A DNA stretch of 64,000 nucleotides from Ceriagrion tenellum (lineage: Eukaryota > Arthropoda > Insecta > Odonata > Coenagrionidae), in NCBI GenBank assembly GCA_963169105.1, contig OY720636.1:144669941-144733940 (forward strand), read 5' to 3'. Positions 11,510-24,242 of this stretch are shown piece by piece (positions within the stretch are counted from its first letter, which is position 1; each line of letters starts with the position of its first letter). The translations under genes were made by a program, and so were the position numbers. A model generated the notes under the pieces. That model was not told the DNA's origin and did no database searches. It was given only the letters and a program-made list of their open reading frames with translations.

Positions 11510-11690
11510 GTCCGTGTGTCTAGGTAGGGCGTCTCGTGAACATGGCCTGGATTTAAGGGAAGTCGGGCCTACACATCGGGCTTTCACCCCATCAGGTAAA
11601 ATCGGGCCTCATCCTATCGGGCTCATACATAATCGGGTCGGGCTTCCCTTGAAAATTTGGACTGGCTTTGCAGGTCTCTGGTCTGTACTC
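11510..11690. repeat. TCGGGC-rich block, opposite in sense to 9878-10030
   Basis: GTCGGGCC, ATCGGGC and GGGTCGGGC motifs recur every 15-30 bases. At the far side the minus strand reads GAGACCTGCAAAG, which resembles the TAGACCTGTGC end of the hAT-like element at 50452. This would suit the right end of a non-autonomous element, but no matching left end was found. Confidence 0.4.
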
Positions 11691-11699
11691 TTAAGGACC

Positions 11700-12245
11700 T
11701 TGATGAGCACAATTTACGGTCGGACACTGCTTCGTTCGCACGGCAATGGAGAACTTGACTCAAACTTTAAGTGACCGCGCGGAACCGGCAGTTTGCGTGT
11801 TACGTTCATTTACAGATCTTTTATACATATACACCTGATACAGTTCATTTCCCGGAACTTTTCCATTTGAACTGCTCAGTTCATTTCGTCCCATCTCCAT
11901 TAAGTAAGGTTCCTTTCCCTTCGTAGAAATAACAGCCGTTCCACCTCCCGACGGCGAGCTAACTTATTTGAGATTACTTGGTACGGTTTGCAATCGATGC
12001 AGTTTTATCGGCTATTTTTAATGCTATGTCTATTTTGGACTTCGAGTCCTGGATTGATGTATCCTCCGTTTCTGGGTGCATCGATGAAAGTGTCCAGTCG
12101 TATTGCTCCTATTAAAAGTACTTTGTAAATACGTTCAGCTCAATGGCACGTGGTAATATGTATTTCTTTCTTTCCTTGATTTAAGTAAGTAATGTTGTCG
12201 TGAGAGACACTACTACTCCACATTCCTTATCGCTGTATTTTGATT
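11700..12245. other. Intergenic DNA, nothing recognised
   Basis: No supported feature. It ends at the target-site duplication of the SINE at 12256. Confidence 0.5.
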
Positions 12246-12255
12246 ATGAGTTGTG

Positions 12256-12565
12256 GGGGGATCGGGATGGTGTGGTGGCTAGAGTACTCGACTACCACAC
12301 GGGCGGTCAGGGTTCAAATCCCTGTAGAGGTGGATGTGTTTCAGAGGGCACCCGATCCCTACTCGAGTGTCTTGTGGAGGGCACTTCAAGTATAGTACTC
12401 CGTCTAGTCTGTCGGATGAGACGTTAAGCCGTGGTCCTCTTGGCGCCTTTCGTTAAGATTAGGCTAATGCCGACGCCGGGTTTCTATCCACCCTTCCTCC
12501 CTTACCTATACCCAATGGCGCAAATGACCTTAGCCTATCAGTCGCCTCCCCAAATATCCAATCCA
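12256..12565 (+). mobile_element. Full-length SINE (family 1) with target-site duplication
   Basis: The element has a tRNA-related head with an A-box-like GTGGCTAGAGTAC. Its T arm at 12308-12324 has CAGGG paired with CCCTG around a 7-nt loop, matching a B box. The body includes CGGATGAGACGTTAA and a pyrimidine-rich block, and the tail is made of ATCCA units. The 10-bp sequence ATGAGTTGTG occurs directly before (12246-12255) and after (12566-12575), which is a clean target-site duplication and shows insertion by target-primed reverse transcription. Two relatives lie at 21499 and 26602. The partner LINE is not identified; none of the LINE tails here ends in ATCCA repeats. Confidence 0.9.
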
Positions 12566-12575
12566 ATGAGTTGTG

Positions 12576-14580
12576 AGTATGGGTCAAATTTCGTGACAAT
12601 GAGACGTGGGATGGTCGTCGTGGATGGAAGCTGGGTTAATAATGAAGTTGGTTCAATCATGAAGATACCTCATTTTCTCTCCTTTTTCGAGTACCGAGGG
12701 CAATGCTGATGTAAACGCCCTTTATTTCTCTGCATCGCGACGAACGTTCATGATCATAAAACATGAAAGACTTCATACTGATGGCAGTAAGGTAAATGCA
12801 TTCCTTTACCACGGCAACCACTTTGCATGCATAAGCAGTGCCTCTTGCCTCGCGCATCGTTCACTGCTCGCAGGGGATCGAGCGAACCTTGGGGTATATT
12901 TTTTTATTTTGCATGGAAGACTTGTTCTTTCCCATTAAAATCTTTCCCTGCAGCTGGTAGTGAGCAGCGAGGTAAAACATCTCTCGGTGCCGTGCTCGTC
13001 AGTTGTATGGGATAACAATCTGCGGGGAGTGTCATCGCCATCTAGGTCAAGTGCACTCCCGGAGAGGGGTTGAGGATGGTGGGGGGAGGAAACGGACGGG
13101 GAAGGGGGAAGGAGACGGAGGGGTGGGTTGAGCAGACGAAGGGGATGCTGGGGAAGAGGAGGATATTCTCGGGAAGATTTCTTTGAGCGTAAATTTTTCG
13201 AAAACTTTCCTCCGGTTTTGGAATGGGCAGGTTACGCGGTAGGGGAAAGAATAGCGGATTGAATGGCGGAGAATATTCTTTCTCTTGTGTGGATAAGTGG
13301 GGAAGATAAAAAGACAAAGCTCTACACTCAAATAGGGCAACTTCGGTTTTATTTGGAGGTTTATTTTTTTTGTTAAAAGAGGCAGAGAATGCGCCCCCCT
13401 CGTTGTGATATGTTTCAGTCCTTTCGGGAGCGCGTTCCAGTCGCTCCTTTGTTTGTTTCTCATCTTTTTTCCCCGCCTCCTCTACCCTCTCTTTTGCCTC
13501 CAGCGATGGCGGGTAAAAAGGGTCGGTCAGTCCTTTACCAGTCCCGCCCCACCCTCGCAGCGCACTTCCACTCTCTCTAGTTACGTGTCCTTTGCATGTG
13601 TCGGGTGCGGTCTCGAGGCTAGGTCAGTTTCTCCATTGTCGTCGGGTCTTCTTCCATTCCGAGCGCCGCTTGTATCGACCGCTGTACGCGCTGCTTATGC
13701 TTACTTCTCCGTGCTACGATCTCAATTCAAATCCGAGCGCGAGGGCCTTGAGGACTGCGGACCGGGAGTTTGTAGTTATATGACGTGTTAACGCCTTCCT
13801 TTTAATGTTTCGTCTGGCCCCGGCGGCGGTCGTGTCGGCGCCCGGGGGAGTGCTTTTGAGCAGTAGACGCGGAGTTATGTAATGCCCGCACTCGCCCCGT
13901 TGTTGCGAAAACGCGGAAAATCATCCCCTTCATGTTCTGTGCTCTAGGGAAGAATTTATTCTGACTTTCGAAGTTCGTTACTGCTCCTCGTTCACTCTCG
14001 GAGCATGAACCGCGTTGATTTTGTACATGATTGCGGAAAGGGTGTTCTTAACTTTGGGATGTGGGTGCTGAATTTTTTCCGTTTTCTTTTTAACCACTGT
14101 GATTCAGAATAGAACGTTTCAGTGGAAATGGGGTATGCGTTGTCTGTGAACATGGGAACATAATATCGCCGCTTGGTGAACATGAGAACCTTACATCGCA
14201 TTGTTCCGAGGTGTGATTTTGTAGAGGGCTCCAAACTATTTCCTTGTGCTCCTGGCATAGTTCCGTATGGTACCGTTCGCTCATATTCCTTTGTTGTGCA
14301 AATAAAAGAAGTCGTTTTTTTCTCTGCTGTCCATTTATTTGAAATATAATGGGTGACGTAACTTTTCGTTATTTTCAAGTGCGTTGAAAGCTTGTTGAAG
14401 CCACCCTTGAAGAAGCCGTAAAATTTTCAAGCTAATTTGTGGCTCTTTATATTTCAAGTAAGCGGTGAACATCTCGAAAAATTCTCCTTTTATTTCAACA
14501 ATATTATCTGTTTGGCCTCATCTTACCGGAATCCGTCAACCCCTCGCACTGTTTTCCTTCCCCCGAGGGTACAGACTGGC
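12576..14580. other. Intergenic DNA with a GC-richer segment
   Basis: Segments 13040-13150 (G-rich) and 13400-13860 have higher GC and more CpG than their surroundings and hold overlapping open frames in several phases, the longest of 128 codons at 13405-13791. None shows a domain I recognise, and the frames compete, so I do not call a gene. A promoter-proximal CpG-rich region or an old repeat are both possible. Confidence 0.4.
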
Positions 14581-17500
14581 CGTTCCGTTTTATTCGTTCA
14601 ACTGCTTCCTGAGTGAGCACCGCACGAAGACTTAAGTAACCCTTTTAATTTCTTTTCTTTCTAGTTTCTCCAAATTTCATTTCATCTTCATAATATTTCT
14701 GTTGCAAATTCCCCTTTCTCAGGACTCACCTTTCCCGGTATCTAACGCTTGGATTCTGTACCTCTGTTCTGTTTATCACCTTCGTATAGTTCAATATTTC
14801 CTTGTAGAGAATAAAGCAAAAAACTAGAAGTTCAACGGTTATTATAATTTCTTGACACCCCTTGACTAACCATGTCTTGAATTAGTTCCTGCAATAACCG
14901 ATTGATACAGTTTAACGTTTTAAGTACGTTGCATCCCTCCTGACTGGTTATCATCGTTGCCTTTTCTATCTACCCCATCTTTGCCAGTATTTTCTGTCTC
15001 TTGGTTCATATAGAATGGTGCGCTTGAATATCAGCTGTATGTTTCCTCCTTTTGAAGGGAAACGGTCATTACAAATGACGCCTTGAAGAGTGCAGTATGT
15101 CAACGAATTTTTGGTCTACCTCAGGGAATAAAAAAATTGGTGCTAGCATGGCATGTGGTCATCTTATTCTGTGAATTTAATTATGAGCACTATAGTTCTA
15201 CGAAGAGCTAGAGCGAAATCTTCCAATAATCCTACGTCCTCTTCTCTGAATGTGGCAGTTTCTGAGCCATGCACGTTCTACGCCACTCGAGTCTTCAAGA
15301 AGCCCCATTCTGTCCTTCAATAGACTGGTTAAAGTGAGTTCGCTTCTAAATCCACGATTAAACCACTCCTCATCGCTAGATCGCCTTCTGCCCCCCTCTC
15401 ATATCTTGGCTACGCGTCATCCCCTGATTGTCCCTGACTTGACTACGAGGCTGTACTAACACTTCTTTCATTTTCAGGCTCAGTATGATTCTTAACTGTC
15501 AAAATTCAGTCGTATCTCATGTAATATGTTCCAAAATTGTTGCTGTAACGTAGGTGTGTGGGAAGCTTCCTTGAAAACGGAATAGGTTGCTGTACTCAAA
15601 CTTTCAGCGTTTTATGCCCGAAATATAATTTTTCTCAGTGGAATCCGGGATGGAATTAAAATAGCTTTGTTCACCTTATTCCAGTTTTTTTACCTGGATT
15701 ATTATTTTTTCATTATCTTTGCGAGTTCTTTCATCGAAAAAATTCTCCCCTCTTCCCCGAGCGATTCGTGGGCAGGCGTGTTTTGCACTCGCGGTTCTCG
15801 TGTTTTTTGTCCTCTCTGTCTTTCTATCGTTCTCCGGAATTTCAGAGATGAAAATTTCCACGAAATCTTGACGTGAATATTCTGGGCATTTTTACATTAT
15901 TGAAGCGACTTTGTGAAGATCCGTTCCCCCAAATTTGCTGCGCGGGTTATTTTGGGCAAGAACTGTTTGCTTTGGGTAGTGGTTTTTGAGATAATTATTT
16001 TCGTTTCCTTCATTCGTATTTTTTGAGCATCATATAACATCGATAGCCTAAGGCTAAAATTTTTGCTGTTTCTGTATTTACTCCCTCGTTTATCTCTGAC
16101 GCAGGAAATTTTACTGCATTTGAATGCAAGAGATGTACTTTTTGAATTACGATGCAATTTATCTTTCGAGAGGAAAGTAATTAAAGTATAGTGTGTAATT
16201 TCAGATGTAGGTGTGATAATTTTATGTAGGTTTCTAATGCGGAAAAGTCGAGTCACTCGAGTTTTCTGTCGTTACGATTGGCAGAGGAATCTAATATTTA
16301 CATGAAAAATTAAATCTATTCTTCCTTGAGCCAAGGATTTGATATTTCTGTACCTGTTCTCCTACAAAAAAGGAACAAATTCATGAGCAGATATGTTGTG
16401 ATTTTCCGTTTAAGATTGGCGTCTATCTTTTTGCTTGTTTTTTTACTACCTGAAGTCGAAGTACCAAAACGAATGCCCTGGACTACTATTGCGGTAGGTT
16501 ATACACGACTTAATTATGGAAGGTTCTTGCTTTATTCGTGTATTAAGCACAGTTTTTGGTAATTAATTAGTGTCACTGTAATTTCAGACTTTTTACAGTC
16601 TAGAACTTTCATAGAATATTTTTAATTATTTTGATGTTTATATCTAGTCTCTAGTTTGACGATTTGTATCAACAGTGTTAATTACTTGTAACTAAGTGTG
16701 AAAGATATAATATTTTTGACATATTTTGATAAATGTGTCCAAAATTTTGATGAGTTCCCAATACATCATTTTAGATTGGCTAAATATACACTTGTGATGT
16801 ATCTATTCTCGGATTTTTCATGGTTTCCAATGTCTTAGAATTCAGACGAAAATACTCAATGGATCAAAGCTCAGAAGCTCACAGTACTGCATTCTTTCAT
16901 TTATCTTATTTATGGAACGTGCGTGGCATTTCGGCTCAATAGGCCACTATCGGGTCTAAACATGATTGTGATGCATTCATGACAATTATCCATGTGATCA
17001 TGACAATCCAGGTGATCGTAATGTTATGAAGGCTAAATTTGCCGACATGAGATCAACGTTCAATAAATACGTTTTCTGGAAGGGTAAAAGTTTTTTTTCG
17101 TTCTGTATGCCCTCCTTTCAATACGTTTTGCTGAATACCATTATTGCTGAATACTATTATTGACGGGAAAGGAAAAAGTTTTGTTTCTGCCAAGGTCTCT
17201 CGTTAAATTCATTTTGATGTGCATCACTAGTAAATTTAGCAAACAATTATAGGACTTCTGTCTGACTTGCTCTAATTATCGCGCACTGTCTCCGAACAGC
17301 TGAGTTTACTCAATAATTGACGTTTATTCCAAAGAACTTGTGAACCTTGAAAATCGTGATGCCTCTCGGAGTACTGCATCTGGCAATTTGCTGAATTATC
17401 CACGTGAGAAAAATTGTCGGTGAACTAAGCCGCGCGGTGTCCGCTATGATGCGCGGCCGGGAATAGTTAGTGGACGCTGGAATCCCTCCCTAGGTCCACT

Positions 17501-18790
17501 GCTCCTCGTGCCGCTCCTCCTCGTGCCGCTCTTTCCGCCGCCACAATTCCGCGCTTCTGCTCACGATCCAATATTCGAAACTTCTTTGGAGCGTCTCCTC
17601 TCGGCCGCTCTGTGAGTGAGTGAATGTGTCCGTTAGAGTTTCCGGTTGCCGCTGGTCTCCCTCGAGGCGAAAAGTTTGGCGACAGAGGAGTTGGTCGGAA
17701 GGAGGACGTGTTTTCTCCACGGTACCGGCTCCCCGATCATTTTTCATTTGCGTACTCCTCATCGTCTCCCGTATCGTTAAATGGTAACCCTTAAACTAGT
17801 AGAGCGGTCATTATATATGTTCCCTCACCTATTTCAACCTTCAATTTGCCACAACTGGAACTTGAACACATATCCTGAAACACCCTAAGGGTGCGTGTGC
17901 CATAGGAAACCCAGTAGTATACAGTATGGTATACTTTTGTAACCCTGTCCAGGAAGAATCAATTCGAATAAAGCATCAGATCCATAAGAAAGTGGAACGA
18001 TTCGTTAAAAACTCCCATGAGCGAATAATCTGAAAAACCTAGCTGAGAGACGCTATGGACTGAATGGGTACAAGCTAAGCTTATATTGCTTGAGAGACAA
18101 AGGTCAGGTGAGCTTCTGAACGCTAAGGAGTATATTATTTAAATTCCACACCATATCTCTATAGCTGATTGATGCGACGAATTAAGTGAGATTCATGTAC
18201 AGGTGAACTGATCGGTATGAAAATTCCCATGTTCACGCATCAGTAATGGCCACAGTAATAAAGGTGCAATGTATCAAGAATCTTAGTTGCATTGATGTTC
18301 ATCTCCGTCCTCTTATTCTTTCTTTCGTCCCGTTAACATGACGTGTCCTCTCACCCCTGCCACACGCCCCTGTGACTGATCGCGGAGTAGTTCGTGTCTG
18401 TAGGGTATTCAAATACTCGTATTTTAGTCTTTAAGGAATTTTTGGGCGTTATGGTGGATGAAAATAACTTTTTTTCCAGTTGATATTACGCCAGCCATTG
18501 AAGAAATGCGAGGCGATAAGCAAAGCCGGAATCATGACGAATATGAACATCCTTGTTCTCTGTTCTATCTTGATGAATGGCCACAATCATTGGTCAATTG
18601 CTTTTGCTTTTTTTTCTCAGTATTTTAGTGCATAGAAGCATAAATATCGCTATTCATTGCTTAATGATACCCGCACCTAAAACCACAGTAAGCTGTTAGT
18701 CCTCGTAGAGATTGTTTAAGGAAGGTTCAAAATGTTATTATTGTTATCAGGAAGGTATATTAAAATTTTGCATTACTCGCGTATCTGGGG
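14581..18790. other. Long intergenic stretch, nothing recognised
   Basis: AT-rich, dense stops, no repeat boundaries visible by eye. A GC-richer patch near 17400-17720 carries a 90-codon minus-strand frame of low complexity without known motifs. Confidence 0.45.
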
Positions 18791-19085
18791 TGAATTCAGC
18801 GGCGATGCGCGAGGCAGGGCCATCGGTGGTTGCACGTTGCACGTCGAAGTCGCACGTTCTTTAGGACTCGCGTCCACTGCCCGAGCCTTCTTTCCGTCCG
18901 GACTGCCAGGTGGACGGTCGCCCTTCGTATCGGCGGGATGTTCGACGTCACAAATGCTCGCGGGACTCCGTCACGTACATTTCCAACCGTTCGAAATTTC
19001 TACCCCTGGCCGATGTCAATGTCGGGTGTACAGTACAATCCCCTGGGCCGCCCTCTCACTGCACGTAGAGCAGGATGCAACATTA
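18791..19085. other. GC-rich, CpG-rich patch
   Basis: About 290 bp of clearly higher GC and CpG than either flank, with overlapping plus-strand frames of 119 and 108 codons that share no recognisable motif. Sharp composition edges suggest an inserted element or a CpG-rich regulatory region. The sequence alone does not decide. Confidence 0.35.
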
Positions 19086-21489
19086 TCATGACCAGCCCAG
19101 CACATAAGACATATCCAGATTCTATATCCGAAGTTCTTCTGCTGATTCATTCTTAACTACAAATAAAAAGTTAAAGTTACCATTTTCCTCTCATCTCTTC
19201 GTGTTATTATTTTTATGGGTATAATACTTGTAAATCCGTTACGTCAAAGACGCACCCGCAATGAGTGAATTGGATGGGAGCCGCTCCCAGCAAAACAACC
19301 CATCTTGTTCTTCAGGCTCAAAATGCAATAAATTGACAGAAGCGATTGGCATAAATAGAGCTCTTTACATCTTCAAGTATTAATACTTGAAACAGTTCCG
19401 AAGATTAAGGACTTTCGAACTCTTTTCCTTCATCCTGGGCATTAGTATTTCTTGTCTAATTTTTTGAAATCATGTCGGTGCAAAACACAATGACTATTTG
19501 CAGCATAATGTAGCTATCTATTTTAAAGGAAAGTTGCTATGTAATTAATGATAATAAACAATACTTTAGGGATTGTGAGTATAAAGTTCTATTTTATAGA
19601 GTATGAAAACTCAGTACTAGCTTTAAATAATTGATTATTTTGAATTGAAAATTTAAATATGATTATTGTTTACTCGCCAATCTATGCATGGCACTTTACA
19701 TATTGGTTATTGTTTATTTCATTAGATGTATAATATCTTGGTTCATCGATTGAAAACTTTTCTACTGAGAAAATATCATGCAATGGAATGCTGGAGGATT
19801 TTATTATCCTTAAGAATATGATTTTGTGTTGCTGATTGGTTTGCCAGAGCTGAAAGTCAAAATGACAAAGATTAATTTTCTCACTCCATGCTCAAAGCAG
19901 TACTGTAACAGTATTTGCAAGATTTCGGACCGCCCAAGTTATTAGGAACAACATTCTTTATAAATTTTTATTCCATCTGTTTTATTAAGCAGTTTGTATT
20001 TGTTGAAGCGGTGTGGATGCTAGGTATTGGAGAGTGATTGGTTTGGAGAAAGGGAGTGGCTGGGAAGGGACGTTTCCATGGAAATCATACAAAAATAGTC
20101 CGAATCGTTAGGGCTTTCTATATTCGGTGAAGTCTTTCGGCATTTGATTTCGTTTTGCAGTGGATTTTTATTTATTTTATCCTTAGTGGTGTCATAATGA
20201 GGTCGCTGTTGTCAGAGACATATGCAATAAATACCAAGTGAGGCGCAAGGCATACAAGACAATGCACTTTTAAGTAAACTGTTGAAATGATAAATTTCTG
20301 CTTCCCTGTAATATTTAATCGAAAATAACAGAGAAGTGACTCATCTTAAACTTTTCTTCGATCCTTGGTTGGGATGAGAATAAGATGGGGGTTCATAGAG
20401 CGGCTTGAGTGGTGGTCAAATATTGCAAAGGCCAGAATGGCGGATTGGAATAAAAACTGTGACATTCGTTATCTTACGTTCAAAAATGTGTCACTTGTTT
20501 TTCAGTCTCTAATTCTCACAAAAACATTCGATTTGGCGCATGTTACAACTTTTTTATCGAGGTTTGAAATTCTTTCAGAAAATATAAAAAAAATTTAGGA
20601 TTGCATTTTCCCCCGTGTTTTTCCTCCGTCCGCTTACAGCTCGATAGTGTGACCTTTTGCCTCGAGATGTATGGTGCTGACATTTTTCCGAGTTGGACTT
20701 GTATTCACCTTTTACTTGATAGGTTTTCACGGGTAGTGTTCATATATGATAAATATTTTCGGGTTCTCTGTTATTTTTTAAATTTTTATTCGTTGAATTC
20801 ATTTGAAGTTTCGCGTCCTCTGCTGGTCGATTGGCCAGGAGTATTGCTGACATAACAGAGAGGCAGGAGATATTCTTCAGAATTTCACATATTCTTGTTT
20901 ATCCTTATTTTAAGTATAGTTACAGCTATCATTACCTACCGTGTCTGGTTTGTGTTTTATAAGCATTCAATGAGCAATTTTTGTCTAGGTTAAGTCCTGA
21001 ATAAATTACTTTCCTCCTGGTCCTTGTGTACTAGCAGATTAAAGTTCAATTTTAGTATAGAGTTACATCGTAGCTTATTTCGTTATGCAACAGGAAGTAC
21101 TTGCCGTCGTTAAGGAAACTATTCTAATTATCTTACTTCCATGGAAAAATTAGGCGTTAGTGGCTGTGGAAGCCTCAAAAGCTCGCACAAAGTTTTAAAA
21201 TGTAATTAATAAGAACAAAAATTGTAACGGCTAGCTGCACTATACTTTACGGCTATACGGCTGAAAAAAATCTCTTAAACGTTATTCGGCGGAAATAAGG
21301 CGCAGTTTTTTGTGTCTCTTAAACTTTCTTTGTTATCAGATTGATGGTATTGTTCCTGGAACGACTTAGTGCACATTTCTTTCTTCACTGCATTTGTAAG
21401 CGAATACAGTATTCGGGGATTTTGTAGGCTCTTGCTTTCATGTTTTGTTTCAATTCTAATGAATGTTTTGAATTATGAAATTTGAATTT
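19086..21489. other. AT-rich intergenic DNA, nothing recognised
   Basis: No supported feature. It ends at the target-site duplication of the second SINE copy. Confidence 0.5.
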
Positions 21490-21498
21490 GATTGAAAT

Positions 21499-21814
21499 GA
21501 AGGGGATCGGGTTGGTGTGGTGGCTAGAGTACTGGCTAACCATACGGACGGCCAGGGTTCAAATCCCTGCAGAGGAGGTTTTACAGAGGATGTTTTACAA
21601 AGGACACCAGATCCCTACTTGAGTGTCTTGTGGAGGGCACTTCAAGTACAGTACTCCGTCTGTCGGATGAGACGTTAAACCGTGGTCCCTTTGGCGCCTT
21701 TTGTTAAGAGCAGGCTAATGTCGACGCCTGGTTTCTATCCACCCTTCCTCCCTTATCTATCCCCTATGGCGCAAATGGCCTTAGCCGTCCGTCGTCTCCG
21801 CAAAAATCCAATCC
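21499..21814 (+). mobile_element. Full-length SINE (family 1), second copy
   Basis: It has the same order as the copy at 12256: A-box-like head, B-box T arm (GGGTTCAAATCCC), GATCCCTACTTGAGTG block, CGGATGAGACGTTAA block and pyrimidine-rich end with ATCCAATC. The 9-bp GATTGAAAT flanks it at 21490-21498 and 21815-21823. Relative to the first copy it carries a short duplication after the head (TTTTACAGAGGATGTTTTAC) and lacks the TCTAG just before the conserved CGGATGAG block. Confidence 0.9.
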
Positions 21815-21823
21815 GATTGAAAT

Positions 21824-22715
21824 TAAATGAAATTTGAACTCTAATGAAATTTGATTACTTCATTTGAGATGTATAATTTTGTAAAAGATATATTTGTGAC
21901 GTTAACCGTAGGAGCCCATATTTGACTTTGCATTTATAATAAATATTTCCGATGATAAACTTTTATTCGTGGTGTAAGTTGTAAAAACTGAGTGTTTACT
22001 TCTTTTTTGAAGCATGTCAAACTGAACGAGTCAGTTTTCCTGTGCTGTATACCTATGTTTAAGAATGAGAATGAATTGCACGAATTCTTTATTGAAGTAT
22101 GTTCTTCAGACACAATGTATACTTTAAAGATACCTCAATAATGTAATCTGTTGATGCCTTTAACTGAAATATGTTTTTCTGTATTAAGTTTGGCGTATTT
22201 TAAAAGTGATAGATAATGTCAAACTCTTTGGAATATGGTATCTTCATTAAGGTTACTCTTTCAGTTGCTCAATCGCCAGTTTAATCTGCACTTTATGTGC
22301 TCTTTAGCCTTGGATATAACCTGGACACTCCTCCAATACAGCAAATATCTACCGTGCCGCAATGTCTTCAATTCAATTCAGTAAAAAAGATAAGGACGAG
22401 TTCGAAAGATGAGTGTCGTTGTTTTCGGAGCGAATTTAATGCCATTAAGCGTTTGGGACTCTAGAGAATGCCAAGCGTTGAGCATGAAAATATTATCCGG
22501 TAAATTTTTTGCGTCATCCTGGGTGACTCAGGTGATCGGGAGTGCACATAGCAAAGATCCGGATGCCCCGGCTGCTATATGATGTGTGTGGTCCATTCAA
22601 TGAAATTATAGCGTCAGCGAAGGAATCGGCTTGAAGCCTCGGTTCATGTTTATGGGAAATAATCTAATGACTAATAACTTCAGGCTTAACTTTGTGAAAC
22701 CTCTCCTTACTTAAC
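21824..22715. other. AT-rich intergenic DNA, nothing recognised
   Basis: No gene is supported. The string GGGAAATAATCT at 22653-22664 recurs at 24231-24242 just outside the right end of the foldback element and may relate to its insertion. Confidence 0.45.
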
Positions 22716-24230
22716 GGAAATTAAAATACACTTTTTGTTGATTCACTAGATGGGTTTATTGAGAACGACCATGGTTTCATCACATTATGACATCTTCAGG
22801 TGGCAAAAAATTATTTTACATCGTATATGTACTATTTTCTGGTGCACGGGTGAAGGAGGGGAAGGAAGAGGGTGGGAGAGGAAAGGACGGGGAGGGAGAG
22901 GAATGAGGGGAGGGAGAGTGTAGGAGTTGGGCCCCATATGGCTTCCCCCCCCGTGTGAACTGCATCTGGACGTGCTATTCTTCATTGTCCACAATGTATT
23001 TCTCGGAAATGTATATGTGTTAATTTCTTCAATGCTCCTTCCTCCCACTCCCCTCCTCCAACCTCAGCCGCCCGGTTAATCCCTTCCCACCGCCCAACCC
23101 TTCATAACTGCCCCTCAACTACCACATTCCTACACTCTCCCTCTCCGTCCTTTCATCTCCCTCTCCTTCCCCCTTCCTTCCCCTCCGTCACCCGTGCACC
23201 AGAAAATGGTATATATACTGTAATCGTATGGGCGCCATCCATCCGGTACACTGAATTAACTAATGCAAGGCTAGCGACGTCGGGCAAGGGTCGTGAAATA
23301 GGTTCTTTTACGAGCCACGCGACAGGTCATGGGAAGGAGGTATGTTGGAACACAAAAATCCAATAGACAGCATTTGTTTTATTCAATGATTGACACGTGA
23401 CGACAAGCAAAAAGATCCCTTCGTTAACAAAACAAAAAACGGAGCATGTGGCTGATAATTGATTCTGATTACGAGAAGAAAGCGAACGCAAGAATGGCAT
23501 ACGCAAAGTGCCGTCAGCGACCCAAGCAATCACAGATACGGGAACTCATACATCTCCCCTACCCCTTAATCTACTCTTTGATGGATCACGGGAGAGTTTA
23601 ACAGCGTCTACAAGACTGTCACCAAGACGACTTGGGCAGGGCAAGTACTTTGGGCTCACGATCTGGTCCCGGGTTGATGGCTGCACCGGAATAGGCGTCC
23701 TCATAAGAAGTCGCCGCGTGATGATGAAGGAAGAGCTCCAATATTTGCCCTGGAACGGGCGTTCTCAGAAGAAATCGCCGCGTGATGATGAAGGAGGAGC
23801 CCCAGCATTTGCCCTGGAACGGGCGTTCTCAGAAGGAGTCGCCGCGTGATGATGTCTCCCGCAAGGTAGCCGTATCGTCACCAGGGAGAGTTCCTACCGC
23901 TTGCCTAGTTCGAGAGCCAGAGAGCTAGCCACCTCTCGATCCAACTGGCCTCGGCCACCGCTGACTTATCCTCTCTCCCCTCTTCGCGTTCCATGAACAG
24001 CTGACTGCGTTCAAGCACCCGTTAAACTCTCCCGCGCGCGAGTTCCCGTACTGGTTTACCCCTTAAAACCGCGACTGCGTTCGCTTCCTCCTCCACCCCT
24101 TCACCCTGTGGAGTTACAATACGATGTAAAATAATTTTTTGTAACTCCTAAGATGTCATTATGTGACGAAACCATGGTCGTTATCAATAAACCCATCTAG
24201 TGAACCTATACAAAGTGTATTTTAATTTCC
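22716..24230. mobile_element. Foldback-type DNA element with about 110-bp terminal inverted repeats
   Basis: Bases 22716-22826 are the reverse complement of 24119-24230 with only scattered mismatches, starting GGAAATTAAAATACACTTT. Inside, 22832-22925 is inverted against 23129-23218, a purine-rich strand facing a pyrimidine-rich one, so palindromes are nested. Around 23690-23854 there are nearly three copies of a 64-bp tandem repeat. A further inverted pair (ACGGGAACTC and GGGAGAGTTTAAC) links 23540-23600 with 24020-24050. No transposase is visible. Long inverted arms with internal tandem repeats fit foldback or non-autonomous TIR elements. The superfamily is unknown because no clean target-site duplication abuts the arms. 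Confidence 0.85.
23697..23854. repeat. 64-bp tandem repeat inside the foldback element
   Basis: TCGCCGCGTGATGATG starts at 23711, 23775 and 23839, an exact 64-bp period. Two full units and flanking partial units are present, and an older variant of the unit's end precedes the first. The repeat keeps a plus-strand frame open to 23849, which probably explains the 113-codon frame at 23508. Confidence 0.9.
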
Positions 24231-24242
24231 GGGAAATAATCT

